From positions 52,141 to 116,140 of the forward strand of contig NZ_JAUSKL010000067.1 in assembly GCF_030646925.1 (NCBI RefSeq): DNA of 64,000 nucleotides, given 5' to 3'. This DNA is from Candidatus Binatus sp. (GTDB lineage: Bacteria > Desulfobacterota > Binatia > Binatales > Binataceae). This document shows, piece by piece, positions 9,731-17,665 of this stretch. The notes beneath the pieces are model-generated. The model was not told the DNA's origin and ran no database searches. It was given only the letters and a program-made list of their open reading frames with translations. Made by a program: the position numbers and the translations under genes. Position 1 is the stretch's first letter, and every line of letters begins with the position of its first letter.

Positions 9731-10339
9731 ATGAGCGGTAAATCAGCCACCCGCCGACGTCCGTCGCGTGCGCCGCACGGTCCTGCCAAAGTCATCCGCA
9801 TCCCAACGCCCAAAGTCGTCAAACGCCGCCGTGCGATCAGGGCTGGTTTCGGCCTTCTCATTCTATCACTGATAGGGGCGATTCTCGCGCGGCTTTATTG
9901 GACGCGGACCGCGCCGCCGACGCCCGAAAAAGTCTCGGGCCTTTCCGAACAGGAATCCGAAATTCTGGGCCTGGTGAATGAGGAGCGCGCGCGGGCCGGA
10001 CAGCAACCGCTGAAATTCTCGCCACGGCTCGCCGTGATCGCGCGCGGCCACAGCTACGACATGGCGATGCGCCATTATCTTGCGCATGAAAGCCCCGAAG
10101 GAGTCGCGCCCGCCGATCGAATCGCTGGCGTCGGAATCGGCTACCACGCAGTCGGCGAAAACATCTACATGGACGACTATGGCGATCCGAACGCCGTGCC
10201 GACGCACGCGATGCGCCGATGGCTCGGCAGTCCGGCGCATCAGGCGAACCTGCTGTCGGGGAAATTTACCGAAACCGGCGTCGGCATCGCCCACGCGTCG
10301 GACGGCAGCACCTACGTCACGCAAGATTTCGTCCGCTGA
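9731..10339 (+). CDS. Membrane-anchored CAP/SCP-domain protein (YkwD-like)
   Basis: 202 residues. A basic cytoplasmic N-terminus (1-36) is followed by one membrane span (about 37-56) and then an extracytoplasmic CAP domain from about 75 to the end. CAP hallmarks are LGLVNEERARAG, the RGHSYDMAMRHYLAH segment with two likely cavity histidines, GENIY and the WLGSPAHQANLL block followed by GVGIA. CAP proteins in bacteria are secreted or cell-envelope proteins of varied or unknown role. The gene ends 23 nt before the methyltransferase and may be first in that operon. Confidence 0.88.
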   Translation: MSGKSATRRRPSRAPHGPAKVIRIPTPKVVKRRRAIRAGFGLLILSLIGAILARLYWTRTAPPTPEKVSGLSEQESEILGLVNEERARAGQQPLKFSPRLAVIARGHSYDMAMRHYLAHESPEGVAPADRIAGVGIGYHAVGENIYMDDYGDPNAVPTHAMRRWLGSPAHQANLLSGKFTETGVGIAHASDGSTYVTQDFVR

Positions 10340-10362
10340 TCGCGACGGCTGCGGGACTCACG

Positions 10363-11361
10363 ATGGATTTCTCCCAACTCGCAGCGCTGGCCGGAGGTCA
10401 CGCCGAAGCGCGCGCGATTCAGACCGCGCTCAAGCTTGGGCTGTTCGAGAGCGTCGCGCATGGCCGATGCGACGCTGATGCGCTGGCGGCGTCGCTCAAG
10501 GCCGATCGGCGCGCGGTCGGAGTGCTGGCCGACGCGCTCACGGCGCTCGATTTGCTCGCGAAAACCGGGAAACAATACGACCTCGCCGATATCGCTCGCC
10601 GCTTCCTGATCAAATCTTCGGCTGAATATCTTGGCGACCTGATCTTGTTCGACGAGGCGCTGTTCGAAACGTGGGCGCATCTCGAACAAACCATCCGCAC
10701 CGGCGCGCCCGCGCGCACGCCGGATATGTTCCAGGTCAAGCCCGATGAGACCGAGCGCTTCATTCGAGCGATGGACAGCCTCACGCGCGCGCGCGGCGAC
10801 GCAACCTACGTCGCCGAGCGGCTCGATCTCAGCGAGTTTCCGATCATCGCGGACCTGGGCGGCGGTCCGGGAACTTACGTCGCGGCGATGCTGCGGCGAT
10901 GGCCCCATCTGCGCGCCGCGATTTTCGACCTGCCGGCGACGCTCGAGGTCGCGCGCCAAATCATCGCCGAGCGCGAGCCCGATCTCGCGCCGCGCATCGA
11001 TCTCATCCCGCTCAACTACCGCAAGGTCGAGTTGCCGGGCCGCTGTAGCGCCATCTTCATGTCGAATATAATTCACAGCGAAGACGAGGCGACCAACGCC
11101 GACCTGATGCGCAAATGCTTTCGCGCGCTGAATTCCGGCGGCATCGCAGTCGTCAAAGATCACATCATGAATGAGGAATTGACGGAGCCGAAGGCGGGCG
11201 CGATTTTCTCGCTCTACCTGCTGCTCACCACGCGCGGCCGCGATTATTCGTTCAGCGAAGTTTCGGGATGGCTCCGCGGCGCAGGCTTTATCGACATTCG
11301 ACTGGAGTCGTTGCCGAGTCCGCCGTTCACCTCTTCGATGGTGATCGCGCGCAAACCGTGA
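10363..11361 (+). CDS. SAM-dependent O-methyltransferase, plant COMT-like fold
   Basis: 332 residues from the ATG at 10363; the longer frame would read through the end of the CAP gene. Residues 1-100 form the winged-helix dimerisation domain. The class I Rossmann domain starts with motif I DLGGGPGTY (164-172), followed by AIFDLPATLEVA and the SNIIHSEDEATN block. This is the layout of hydroxyneurosporene/small-molecule O-methyltransferases. The substrate is unknown. The TGA stop overlaps the GTG of the next gene, so translation is probably coupled with the lipoprotein and metallo-hydrolase that follow. Confidence 0.85.
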   Translation: MDFSQLAALAGGHAEARAIQTALKLGLFESVAHGRCDADALAASLKADRRAVGVLADALTALDLLAKTGKQYDLADIARRFLIKSSAEYLGDLILFDEALFETWAHLEQTIRTGAPARTPDMFQVKPDETERFIRAMDSLTRARGDATYVAERLDLSEFPIIADLGGGPGTYVAAMLRRWPHLRAAIFDLPATLEVARQIIAEREPDLAPRIDLIPLNYRKVELPGRCSAIFMSNIIHSEDEATNADLMRKCFRALNSGGIAVVKDHIMNEELTEPKAGAIFSLYLLLTTRGRDYSFSEVSGWLRGAGFIDIRLESLPSPPFTSSMVIARKP

Positions 11362-11951
11362 CTCGTTCGCGCGAATCCGCCGTCGCGCTCGCGGTAATCG
11401 CAATCGCAGTCAGCGCGGCGTGCGCCGGATGCGCCGGGTTGTCCCTCATGAGCCTTGCGCCAACGGTCGCGGTCGGCGCCGCGCAGATGGTCGGCGCGCA
11501 AGTCGCGATGAAGCAATCGAAGGGCGGCATCATCGGCACCGCCGACGAGGCCGAGCGATGCGACGAACTGCTCCGCACCGCGCCCGGCGTCGAGGAAGTG
11601 CGCAAAACGCCCGACGGCCTGATCGAATCGCGGCAGTGGAAAATCGTCGAGCACGAGGGCAATCCAACGTGGATGCTCGTGCGCACCGGCGATTCATCCG
11701 GCGACGCATGGCGGCCAAAACCGGGCATCGCGAAACTGAACTTCAAACCGCCCCTCTACCAGATGCTGCCGGCGAAGGAGCCGCAGATTCTCGCGTACGC
11801 GCCCGCCGACGTCACGAATCCGTCCGACAGCGAGCAACTCAATTCGATGACGGCGGCGTTCGGCGCCGGGATGGGCACCTTCGAGTGGCGCGAGCGCACC
11901 TACAGCTACGTCGTCGTCAAGGAACTGCCGTGCTTCAAACCGGTCAAATGA
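11358..11951 (+). CDS. Hypothetical lipoprotein
   Basis: 197 residues from a GTG overlapping the previous stop by 4 nt (GTGA). The N-terminus has a short basic stretch, a hydrophobic run and Cys residues at AACAGCAGL, fitting a lipoprotein signal peptide. The mature part has no domain I recognise. It has a small-residue segment (APTVAVGAAQMVG) and a mixed alpha/beta remainder. The next gene overlaps by another 4 nt (ATGA), so the three genes form a tightly coupled operon. A cell-envelope role linked to the methyltransferase or metallo-hydrolase is only a guess from context. Confidence 0.7.
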   Translation: MTRSRESAVALAVIAIAVSAACAGCAGLSLMSLAPTVAVGAAQMVGAQVAMKQSKGGIIGTADEAERCDELLRTAPGVEEVRKTPDGLIESRQWKIVEHEGNPTWMLVRTGDSSGDAWRPKPGIAKLNFKPPLYQMLPAKEPQILAYAPADVTNPSDSEQLNSMTAAFGAGMGTFEWRERTYSYVVVKELPCFKPVK

Positions 11952-12922
11952 GATCGGCGCGAAGATGGCGCGCGCGGATTGCGGCCCCGGCAATCGCGAT
12001 CGCGTTGGCGCTGATCCTTGCACTGGCGAAATTCGTGAACGCGCCGTACGCTCAGTCCATGGACGGAAACGGCAATCACTCGCGGCCTCGTCTCGAGCCG
12101 TCGTCGTGGCCCGACAGCGCACTCACGATCGCGAGCCTTGGGCATGCCGCGGTGCTGATGAATTTTTTCGGCACCCGCCTGATCAGTGATCCAAGTTTGT
12201 ACGATCGCGTCGGCTTGTCGATCGGACCGATCGTGACGATCGGACCCAAGCGGCACGTCGATCCTCCGCTCGCGCCCGCCCAGATTGGCCCGCTCGACCT
12301 CATCCTGATCACGCACGCGCACATGGATCATCTCGATCTGCCGTCGCTGAAGTCGTTACCCAGAAGCGCGGTCGTTATCGCGTGCGAGAAATGTGCGCCG
12401 CTGATCGCGCCGCTCGGCTTCGCCGATATCCGCGAACTCAAGTGGGGCGAACAGACTACCGTCAACGGTTTGACGATCAGCGCGATGGGCGCGCGGCATT
12501 GGGGCAAGCGATGGCCGTGGGGCCAGACCTTCGGCTACAACACTTACGTGCTCGACAAGAATGGGCATCGCGTGATGCTGGGATGCGACAGCGCGGTGAC
12601 GAACCTGTTCGCCGATATCGCGTCGAATCCGCCCGAGGTCGCGATCTTTTCGATTGGCGCATACAACCCATGGATCTGGAATCACGCCAATCCGGAGCAG
12701 GTGTGGTCGATGTTCCAGCAGACGCACGCCCGCTACCTGGTGCCGATTCATTGGGGCACCTTCAGGTTGTCGAACGAGCCGATGGAAGAGCCGCTGCGAA
12801 GATTGATCGCGGCGTCCGGCGCGGAACAAAACCGAATCGTACTGCGCGAGATCGGCGGCGCCTGGACCCTGCCCGAATCGGCTGAGGCGCACGATAGGGC
12901 CGCCGCCGCTAACGCGCGCTAG
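11948..12922 (+). CDS. Metallo-beta-lactamase-fold hydrolase, NAPE-PLD/UlaG-like, membrane-anchored
   Basis: 324 residues from ATG at 11948. An N-terminal hydrophobic segment (about 10-32) is a signal peptide or anchor. The metal site motif THAHMDHLD puts His123, His125, Asp127 and His128 in the usual HxHxDH order. Further ligands are expected in the GARHWG, CDSAV and PIHWGTF blocks. This arrangement (SLGHAAVLMNF, then LISDPSLYDRV) matches the subgroup that includes N-acyl-phosphatidylethanolamine phospholipase D and UlaG lactonase. Its location and the lipoprotein partner suggest action on an envelope lipid or ester. It converges with the DNA methyltransferase gene. Confidence 0.85.
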   Translation: MRSARRWRARIAAPAIAIALALILALAKFVNAPYAQSMDGNGNHSRPRLEPSSWPDSALTIASLGHAAVLMNFFGTRLISDPSLYDRVGLSIGPIVTIGPKRHVDPPLAPAQIGPLDLILITHAHMDHLDLPSLKSLPRSAVVIACEKCAPLIAPLGFADIRELKWGEQTTVNGLTISAMGARHWGKRWPWGQTFGYNTYVLDKNGHRVMLGCDSAVTNLFADIASNPPEVAIFSIGAYNPWIWNHANPEQVWSMFQQTHARYLVPIHWGTFRLSNEPMEEPLRRLIAASGAEQNRIVLREIGGAWTLPESAEAHDRAAAANAR

Positions 12923-12928
12923 TTCTGA

Positions 12929-13681
12929 TTATTCGATCGCATCGGCGATTCGCCGCGCCGCAATATCGCCGTACGCCGAGTCCTTCTCGATACCGATCCA
13001 TCGCCGCCCGAGCACCTTCGCCGCAACTGCGGTCGTACCCGTGCCGAGAAAACAATCGAGGATTAAATCGTCGGGCCGCGTCCACAGCTTCACGATTCTT
13101 GTCAGCAGCGCCGCCGGCTTCTGCGATGGATGCGCGCCGGCACTCCGCTCCGAGCGTGGCGTGCACGGAAACGTCCACAGATTGCGCAACTGCTTGCCGC
13201 CGTTGATCGCCTTCGATTCTGCATAATCGAATGTCCACTTCGCCGCGTGCTCGGGCGTGTTGTTGCACGCCCAGATGATGTACTCGGTGCTCTCGGTCGG
13301 CAGCCGCCCGGTAATATTCGGCTGCGCGTTCGGCTTGAACCAGGTTATCTGCTGCAGGATTCGGCGCCCGAGCACGTGCTCGAGAATAAATCCGATCACG
13401 TAGATATTGTGGAAGCTGCCGAACACCAGGATGTTCCCGTTCGGCCGCACCACGCGAATGACCTCCGCAAGCCAGCGCCGCGTGAAATCGAAGTAGTCGT
13501 CGTTGCTGAAGCGATCCCACAGCTCGCTCATCGTGACGTGGGAGCTGAACGCCCACTTGAGGCCCTTGCGGCGGCTCATGTTGTACGGCGGGTCCGTGAT
13601 GCACGCGTCGAAGATACCGTCGGGCCAATCGCGCATCACCTCGACGCAATCGCCGGAATAGATCACACCCGGCGCGGGCAT
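12929..13681 (-). CDS. Orphan DNA methyltransferase (N4-cytosine/N6-adenine type)
   Basis: About 250 residues from the ATG at 13681; a GTG at 13753 overlapping the VWA stop by 8 nt is an alternative start. The catalytic motif DPPYN (30-34) precedes the SAM-binding motif FLGTG (211-215). This order is typical of beta-group amino-methyltransferases such as CcrM and HinfI methylases. HPSQKP (184-189) is also characteristic. No restriction endonuclease gene lies nearby, so the enzyme is probably solitary and epigenetic rather than part of a restriction system. It is the last gene of the moxR-VWA operon. The recognition sequence cannot be read from the protein. Confidence 0.88.
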   Translation of the reverse strand: MPAPGVIYSGDCVEVMRDWPDGIFDACITDPPYNMSRRKGLKWAFSSHVTMSELWDRFSNDDYFDFTRRWLAEVIRVVRPNGNILVFGSFHNIYVIGFILEHVLGRRILQQITWFKPNAQPNITGRLPTESTEYIIWACNNTPEHAAKWTFDYAESKAINGGKQLRNLWTFPCTPRSERSAGAHPSQKPAALLTRIVKLWTRPDDLILDCFLGTGTTAVAAKVLGRRWIGIEKDSAYGDIAARRIADAIE

Positions 13682-13745
13682 CGAGGTCGCGGCAGCTTGG
13701 TCTCGCGCTATCGAGGACGCAACGTTCGCGCGGCGGGACCGGCGC

Positions 13746-15359
13746 TCAGACACGCTTGCGCTTCTTCGAGAGATAATCGACCAGCAGGTATTCGCCGAGA
13801 TGATCGGGACGCGTGAACAGCGCACGCCCGCGATTGATTCGCGTCATCTTATCGACGAACGCGCGCAGGCTCGGCGAGTCGTCGAGCATGAAGGTGTTGA
13901 TCGTGATGCCCCTGCGGGTGATGCGCTCGACTTCCTTCAGCGTTTCCTGCGCCGCCCGCATGCTGATTCCGCCGAACGACAGCGGCCATTCGCAGTAGAG
14001 CCGCTTGTTGAGGAAGTAGGCCGTCGGCTGTCCGTCGGTGATCACGATGATGTGCTGATTGCGCGAGGGATGCCGCGCCAGCAGATCGGATGCGAGCCGC
14101 AGTCCGTCCTGCAGATTCGTGAACGGATCGCCCATGTTCCACGAGGCCTCGGGCAAATCCTTCAGCTTGAGTTCGACCGCGCGCGTGAAAAAACCGACGA
14201 TCGAAAAATAGTCGCGCGGGAACTTCGAGCGAATCAGCGTCTCCATCGCCATCGCGACTTTCTTGGCTGCCGCGAACCGCCCTTCCCAGCTCATCGACCA
14301 CGACATGTCGAGACACAGCACCGTCGACGACGAACTGGCGTAGTCATTCTCGTAGATTTCGAAGTCGTCGGGACGAAGCTCGAGCGGCACGCCCGCCTTG
14401 CGCGCGAGCGCGTGCTTCAGAGTCGCGACCAGGTTGAGATTCAACGGATCGCCGAACGCATACGGCTTGGTCTGCTCGGGACGCATCTCGGTGACGCCGC
14501 GATGGTCCGTCATGTGCCCGCCCGATCGATCCTTCAGCAGGTTCTGGTAGATGTCGCGCAGCGCGAGTTGGCCGATTCGGCGCACACCTTTGGGCGAAAG
14601 CTGAAAATGATCGCCCTTCGGCACCATGTATCCCGATTGCGCCAGCAGCACCATCACCTGCTTCAGATTCTGAAAATCCTTGCTCGCCTGCTGGCCGAGA
14701 ATCTGCTGGAAGTCCTCCATCGAAATGGTGTCGAAATTCCCCGACATCAGGTCTTGTTCGAGCTGGCGCATCCGCTCCATCTCGCGCATCAGCTCGAGCG
14801 CCTCTTCGTAGCCGAGGCTCTTCGGACCGTGGAACATGTGCTGATTGCGCTCGCGGAAATTTTCGAGGTCGCGGATGTTTTCGTATTCCTCGAGCAGCGC
14901 GTCGAAATCCGTCTTCGCGTCGGCATCCTCGAATTCGTAGCTCTCGAGCTTGCGCAACGCCTCGGATAACCGCCGCGGCATGCGCGACAATTCGCGCTGC
15001 TTGTCTTCGACGCCGGGCTTCTGCTCCTTCAGCGATTCGAGCTTCTGCCGCTCGCGATTCAGGATGTCCTCGAGCTTCTGCTCCATCTCGGAGAGCGCGT
15101 TTTTGAGATTGAAGTCGCGATACTTCTGGCGCATCTCCTGGCGCAGTTGCTCGAGAAATTCCTCGAGGCCCATCACGCGCACGCCGTCGAAATCCATGCC
15201 CTGGCGCATCATCCACTCCATCGCCTGGCGCACGTCGTCGGTGTAGGAAAGATACTCGGCCAGCTTCTCGAACACCTTGTCGGCGTCGAGCTTGAGCTGC
15301 TGCGTGCCGTCCCACTGCGTGTAGCGCGTGACGACGCTGGGCTGTGCGCGGCGAATCAT
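13746..15359 (-). CDS. VWA-domain protein, MoxR partner
   Basis: 537 residues from the ATG at 15359, which overlaps the MoxR stop by 4 nt (ATGA). Residues about 60-205 are long charged helices, probably coiled coil. A von Willebrand A domain fills the C-terminal 200 residues, with the metal-ion MIDAS motif DMSWS at 351-355 and ITDGQ later. It is paired with a MoxR ATPase, as magnesium-chelatase-like I and D subunits are. Such pairs act as chaperones that insert metals or mature other proteins. The client is unknown here. Confidence 0.88.
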   Translation of the reverse strand: MIRRAQPSVVTRYTQWDGTQQLKLDADKVFEKLAEYLSYTDDVRQAMEWMMRQGMDFDGVRVMGLEEFLEQLRQEMRQKYRDFNLKNALSEMEQKLEDILNRERQKLESLKEQKPGVEDKQRELSRMPRRLSEALRKLESYEFEDADAKTDFDALLEEYENIRDLENFRERNQHMFHGPKSLGYEEALELMREMERMRQLEQDLMSGNFDTISMEDFQQILGQQASKDFQNLKQVMVLLAQSGYMVPKGDHFQLSPKGVRRIGQLALRDIYQNLLKDRSGGHMTDHRGVTEMRPEQTKPYAFGDPLNLNLVATLKHALARKAGVPLELRPDDFEIYENDYASSSSTVLCLDMSWSMSWEGRFAAAKKVAMAMETLIRSKFPRDYFSIVGFFTRAVELKLKDLPEASWNMGDPFTNLQDGLRLASDLLARHPSRNQHIIVITDGQPTAYFLNKRLYCEWPLSFGGISMRAAQETLKEVERITRRGITINTFMLDDSPSLRAFVDKMTRINRGRALFTRPDHLGEYLLVDYLSKKRKRV

Positions 15360-16765
15360 GCGTGGTAGGCGAAGCGCCCGCCCTGGCGATCCTTGTTCAA
15401 CTTCTGATGCAGATGCAGGCCTTCGAAAATAAACTCGCTCGCCGCGGCCATCAGGCCGGGTGTCTCGAACGGCCCTAGCATCCCGATCGCCTCGCGCAGC
15501 CCGCTCACTTCGCGCAGCGGCTCCATGTATTCCGAATTCGGCGCGGTGTCGGACACCTCGACGCCCCATCCTTGCTCGAAATAGCTCGATACTTTTTTGA
15601 GATCGTCGAGCTTTACATAACGATCGAATACCTTGAGCACCGCGCGATTGACCAACCGCTCGATCAGATCGTCTTCCTTTTTATCTTCGCCGACGTACTC
15701 GAGCTCGATCTTGCCGGCCGTCGAGGCGTACAGCGAATGCAAATCCGAGATGCGCGGCACGATTTCGTTCTCGCTGTTGCGCACCGCGCGTTTTTCGGCA
15801 TTGGAGATTACCGATTCGAGATTGTTGATCGAGACCCGAACCGAGACCCCCGACGACTGATTGATCTCGTTCGACGCGCGCGCCTCGAACGTGATCTGCG
15901 CCAGGATGTCCTTCATGAACTGCGGGATGCGCACGTCGACGCCGGTCCGCGGCGGATGCGCCGCTTCCTGCTCCATGATCGCGATCTCGTGTTCGATCGT
16001 TTTCGGATAGTGCGTGCGAATCTGGACGTCGAATCGATCTTTCAGCGGCGTGATGATCCGTCCGCGCGAGGTGTAGTCCTCAGGATTCGCGCTCGCGACG
16101 AAAACCACATCGATCGGCAGCCGGATTTTGTAGCCTTTGATCTGAACGTCTTTCTCTTCCATCAAGTTGAACAGTCCGACCTGCACTTTTTCGGTCAGGT
16201 CCGGCAGTTCATTGATGGCGAAGATGCCGCGATTCGTCCGCGGAATCAGGCCATAGTGAATCGTCTCTTCGTCGGCGAGATACCGCCCCTCGGCAACCTT
16301 GATCGGATCGATCTCGCCGATCAGATCCGCCACTGATACGTCGGGCGTCGCGAGCTTTTCGGCATAGCGAGCGTCGCGGCCGATCCACGCAATCTCGAGC
16401 GCGTCGCCATTCGCCGCCGCCAGCTTCACGCATCGCCGGCAGATCGGCGCAAACGGATCGTCGTTGATCTCGCATCCGGCGACCGCCGGTACGAATTCAT
16501 CGAGCAGCTCGATCAGCGCCCGGATGATTCTCGATTTGGCCTGGCCGCGTTCACCAAGAAAAATCATGTGATGGCCGGCCAGCACGCCGTTTTCGATTTC
16601 CGGGATTACCGTCTCTTCGTAGCCGACGATTCCCTCCATCATGGTCTGCTTGGTGCGCAAACGTTCGAGCAAATTCTTGCGCATCTCCATGCGCACCGGC
16701 ATCGTCTCATAGCCCGCACTTTTAAGTTCGCCAAGCGTCCGGATATTCAGCAATTTTTCATTCAT
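15356..16765 (-). CDS. MoxR-type AAA+ ATPase (magnesium chelatase ChlI-like)
   Basis: 469 residues from ATG 16765, preferred over the GTG at 16792 because a GCGGGA site precedes it. Walker A is the variant GERGQAKS (71-78). The Walker B region is GIFAINELPDL, followed by the ASANPEDYTSRGRII sensor block and a helical C-terminal lid. Four cysteines (CEIND, CRRC) lie between Walker A and B, an insertion that might bind metal. The gene is translationally coupled to the VWA protein, a standard MoxR/VWA chaperone pair. I see nothing for chlorophyll or cobalamin synthesis, so a general maturation role is more likely. Confidence 0.88.
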   Translation of the reverse strand: MNEKLLNIRTLGELKSAGYETMPVRMEMRKNLLERLRTKQTMMEGIVGYEETVIPEIENGVLAGHHMIFLGERGQAKSRIIRALIELLDEFVPAVAGCEINDDPFAPICRRCVKLAAANGDALEIAWIGRDARYAEKLATPDVSVADLIGEIDPIKVAEGRYLADEETIHYGLIPRTNRGIFAINELPDLTEKVQVGLFNLMEEKDVQIKGYKIRLPIDVVFVASANPEDYTSRGRIITPLKDRFDVQIRTHYPKTIEHEIAIMEQEAAHPPRTGVDVRIPQFMKDILAQITFEARASNEINQSSGVSVRVSINNLESVISNAEKRAVRNSENEIVPRISDLHSLYASTAGKIELEYVGEDKKEDDLIERLVNRAVLKVFDRYVKLDDLKKVSSYFEQGWGVEVSDTAPNSEYMEPLREVSGLREAIGMLGPFETPGLMAAASEFIFEGLHLHQKLNKDRQGGRFAYHA

Positions 16766-16798
16766 CAAGAATCCCGCGGAGTGCTTCTGCACTTAGGA

Positions 16799-17353
16799 TC
16801 ACGATAAGTCAGCCGCAGCGTTTTTGAACAGGGGCCGCAATGACTTAAAGCTGTCTTCCAAACTCTGCGACAGCACGCGCGTGGAGGCAAGCACCGTCAT
16901 GAAGTTCGCGTCGCCTTCGTAGCGCGGCACGACATGCCAATGCAGGTGATCGGCGAATCCGGCGCCGGCGCTGCGACCCAGGTTGGCGCCCAGGTTGAAG
17001 CCGGACGCATTGGTCAGCGGACGCATCACCTCGACCGACTTCGCGATCAGATCACCGACCAGATTTCGCTCGCCGCGGTTCAGCAGTTCGGGTGACGCAA
17101 CATGGCGGCGCGGCGCGACCATCAGATGCCCGTTGGTGTAGGGATAGCGATTGAGCATCACCACCGCGTCGCGATGATCGAACACGACGAGGCGCTTTCG
17201 CCGCTCCGCTTCGATCAGCGGGCCGAAACAGAAGATGCATTCCTTTGGTGCGCCGCTGCGCTTCACGTAGTCGAAGCGCCAAGGCGCAAAGAGCCGGAAC
17301 TCCGGCGCCGCCGCGGCCTCCGGACGGCTACTCGTCCTCTGCTTCGGCGCCAT
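16799..17353 (-). CDS. HIT-family nucleotide hydrolase/phosphorylase
   Basis: 184 residues. The histidine triad is HLHWH at 136-140 (His136, His138, His140) followed by VVPR. Upstream is CIFC (Cys39 and Cys42), which in related AP4A phosphorylase/HIT proteins is half of a zinc site; a partner His may be in the RHVASP segment. The family cleaves dinucleoside polyphosphates or nucleoside phosphoramidates. The start overlaps the end of the IHF/HU gene by 26 nt, so the two are co-transcribed. Confidence 0.9.
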   Translation of the reverse strand: MAPKQRTSSRPEAAAAPEFRLFAPWRFDYVKRSGAPKECIFCFGPLIEAERRKRLVVFDHRDAVVMLNRYPYTNGHLMVAPRRHVASPELLNRGERNLVGDLIAKSVEVMRPLTNASGFNLGANLGRSAGAGFADHLHWHVVPRYEGDANFMTVLASTRVLSQSLEDSFKSLRPLFKNAAADLS

Positions 17354-17624
17354 TTACTTCGATTCTGAGTTCCTTGCCTGCGCGGAAAAACGGGATCTGC
17401 TTGGCGTCGACCTTGACCAGTTCGCCGGTTTTCGGATTGCGGCCCTGCCGCGCGCGACGCTGCTTCACCGCGAAACTGCCGAAACCGCGAACTTCGATTC
17501 GCTCGCCGCGCGTCAGCGAAGTCGCCATCGCGTCGAACATCGCGTTCACGATCGTTTCGGATTCCCGGTGCGTGAACGTCTGCTTGCGCGCCAGCAACTC
17601 GTCGATAATTTCCCGCTTGGTCAT
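17328..17624 (-). CDS. ihfB: IHF/HU-family DNA-bending protein
   Basis: 98 residues from ATG 17624; a GTG nine codons upstream is the alternative. The fold is complete: N-terminal helices (TKREIIDELLARK), GFGSFAVKQR, the beta-arm with NPKTGE, and the C-terminal PFFRAGKELR helix. In the arm the Arg-Asn-Pro motif includes the proline that intercalates DNA. Following rpsA directly, as in proteobacteria, favours the IHF beta subunit over HU. The acidic tail EAEDE is short. It controls nucleoid structure and would also serve sigma-54 promoters, one of which lies at the right end of this window. Confidence 0.9.
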   Translation of the reverse strand: MTKREIIDELLARKQTFTHRESETIVNAMFDAMATSLTRGERIEVRGFGSFAVKQRRARQGRNPKTGELVKVDAKQIPFFRAGKELRIEVNGAEAEDE

Positions 17625-17665
17625 CGGTCCCGCGCCGATTCTCCCGGCCACTCGCGATGAATAAG

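Noticed and set aside
12929..13681. Restriction-modification system
   Set aside because: Only the methyltransferase is present; neighbours are MoxR/VWA and a metallo-hydrolase with no nuclease motif.
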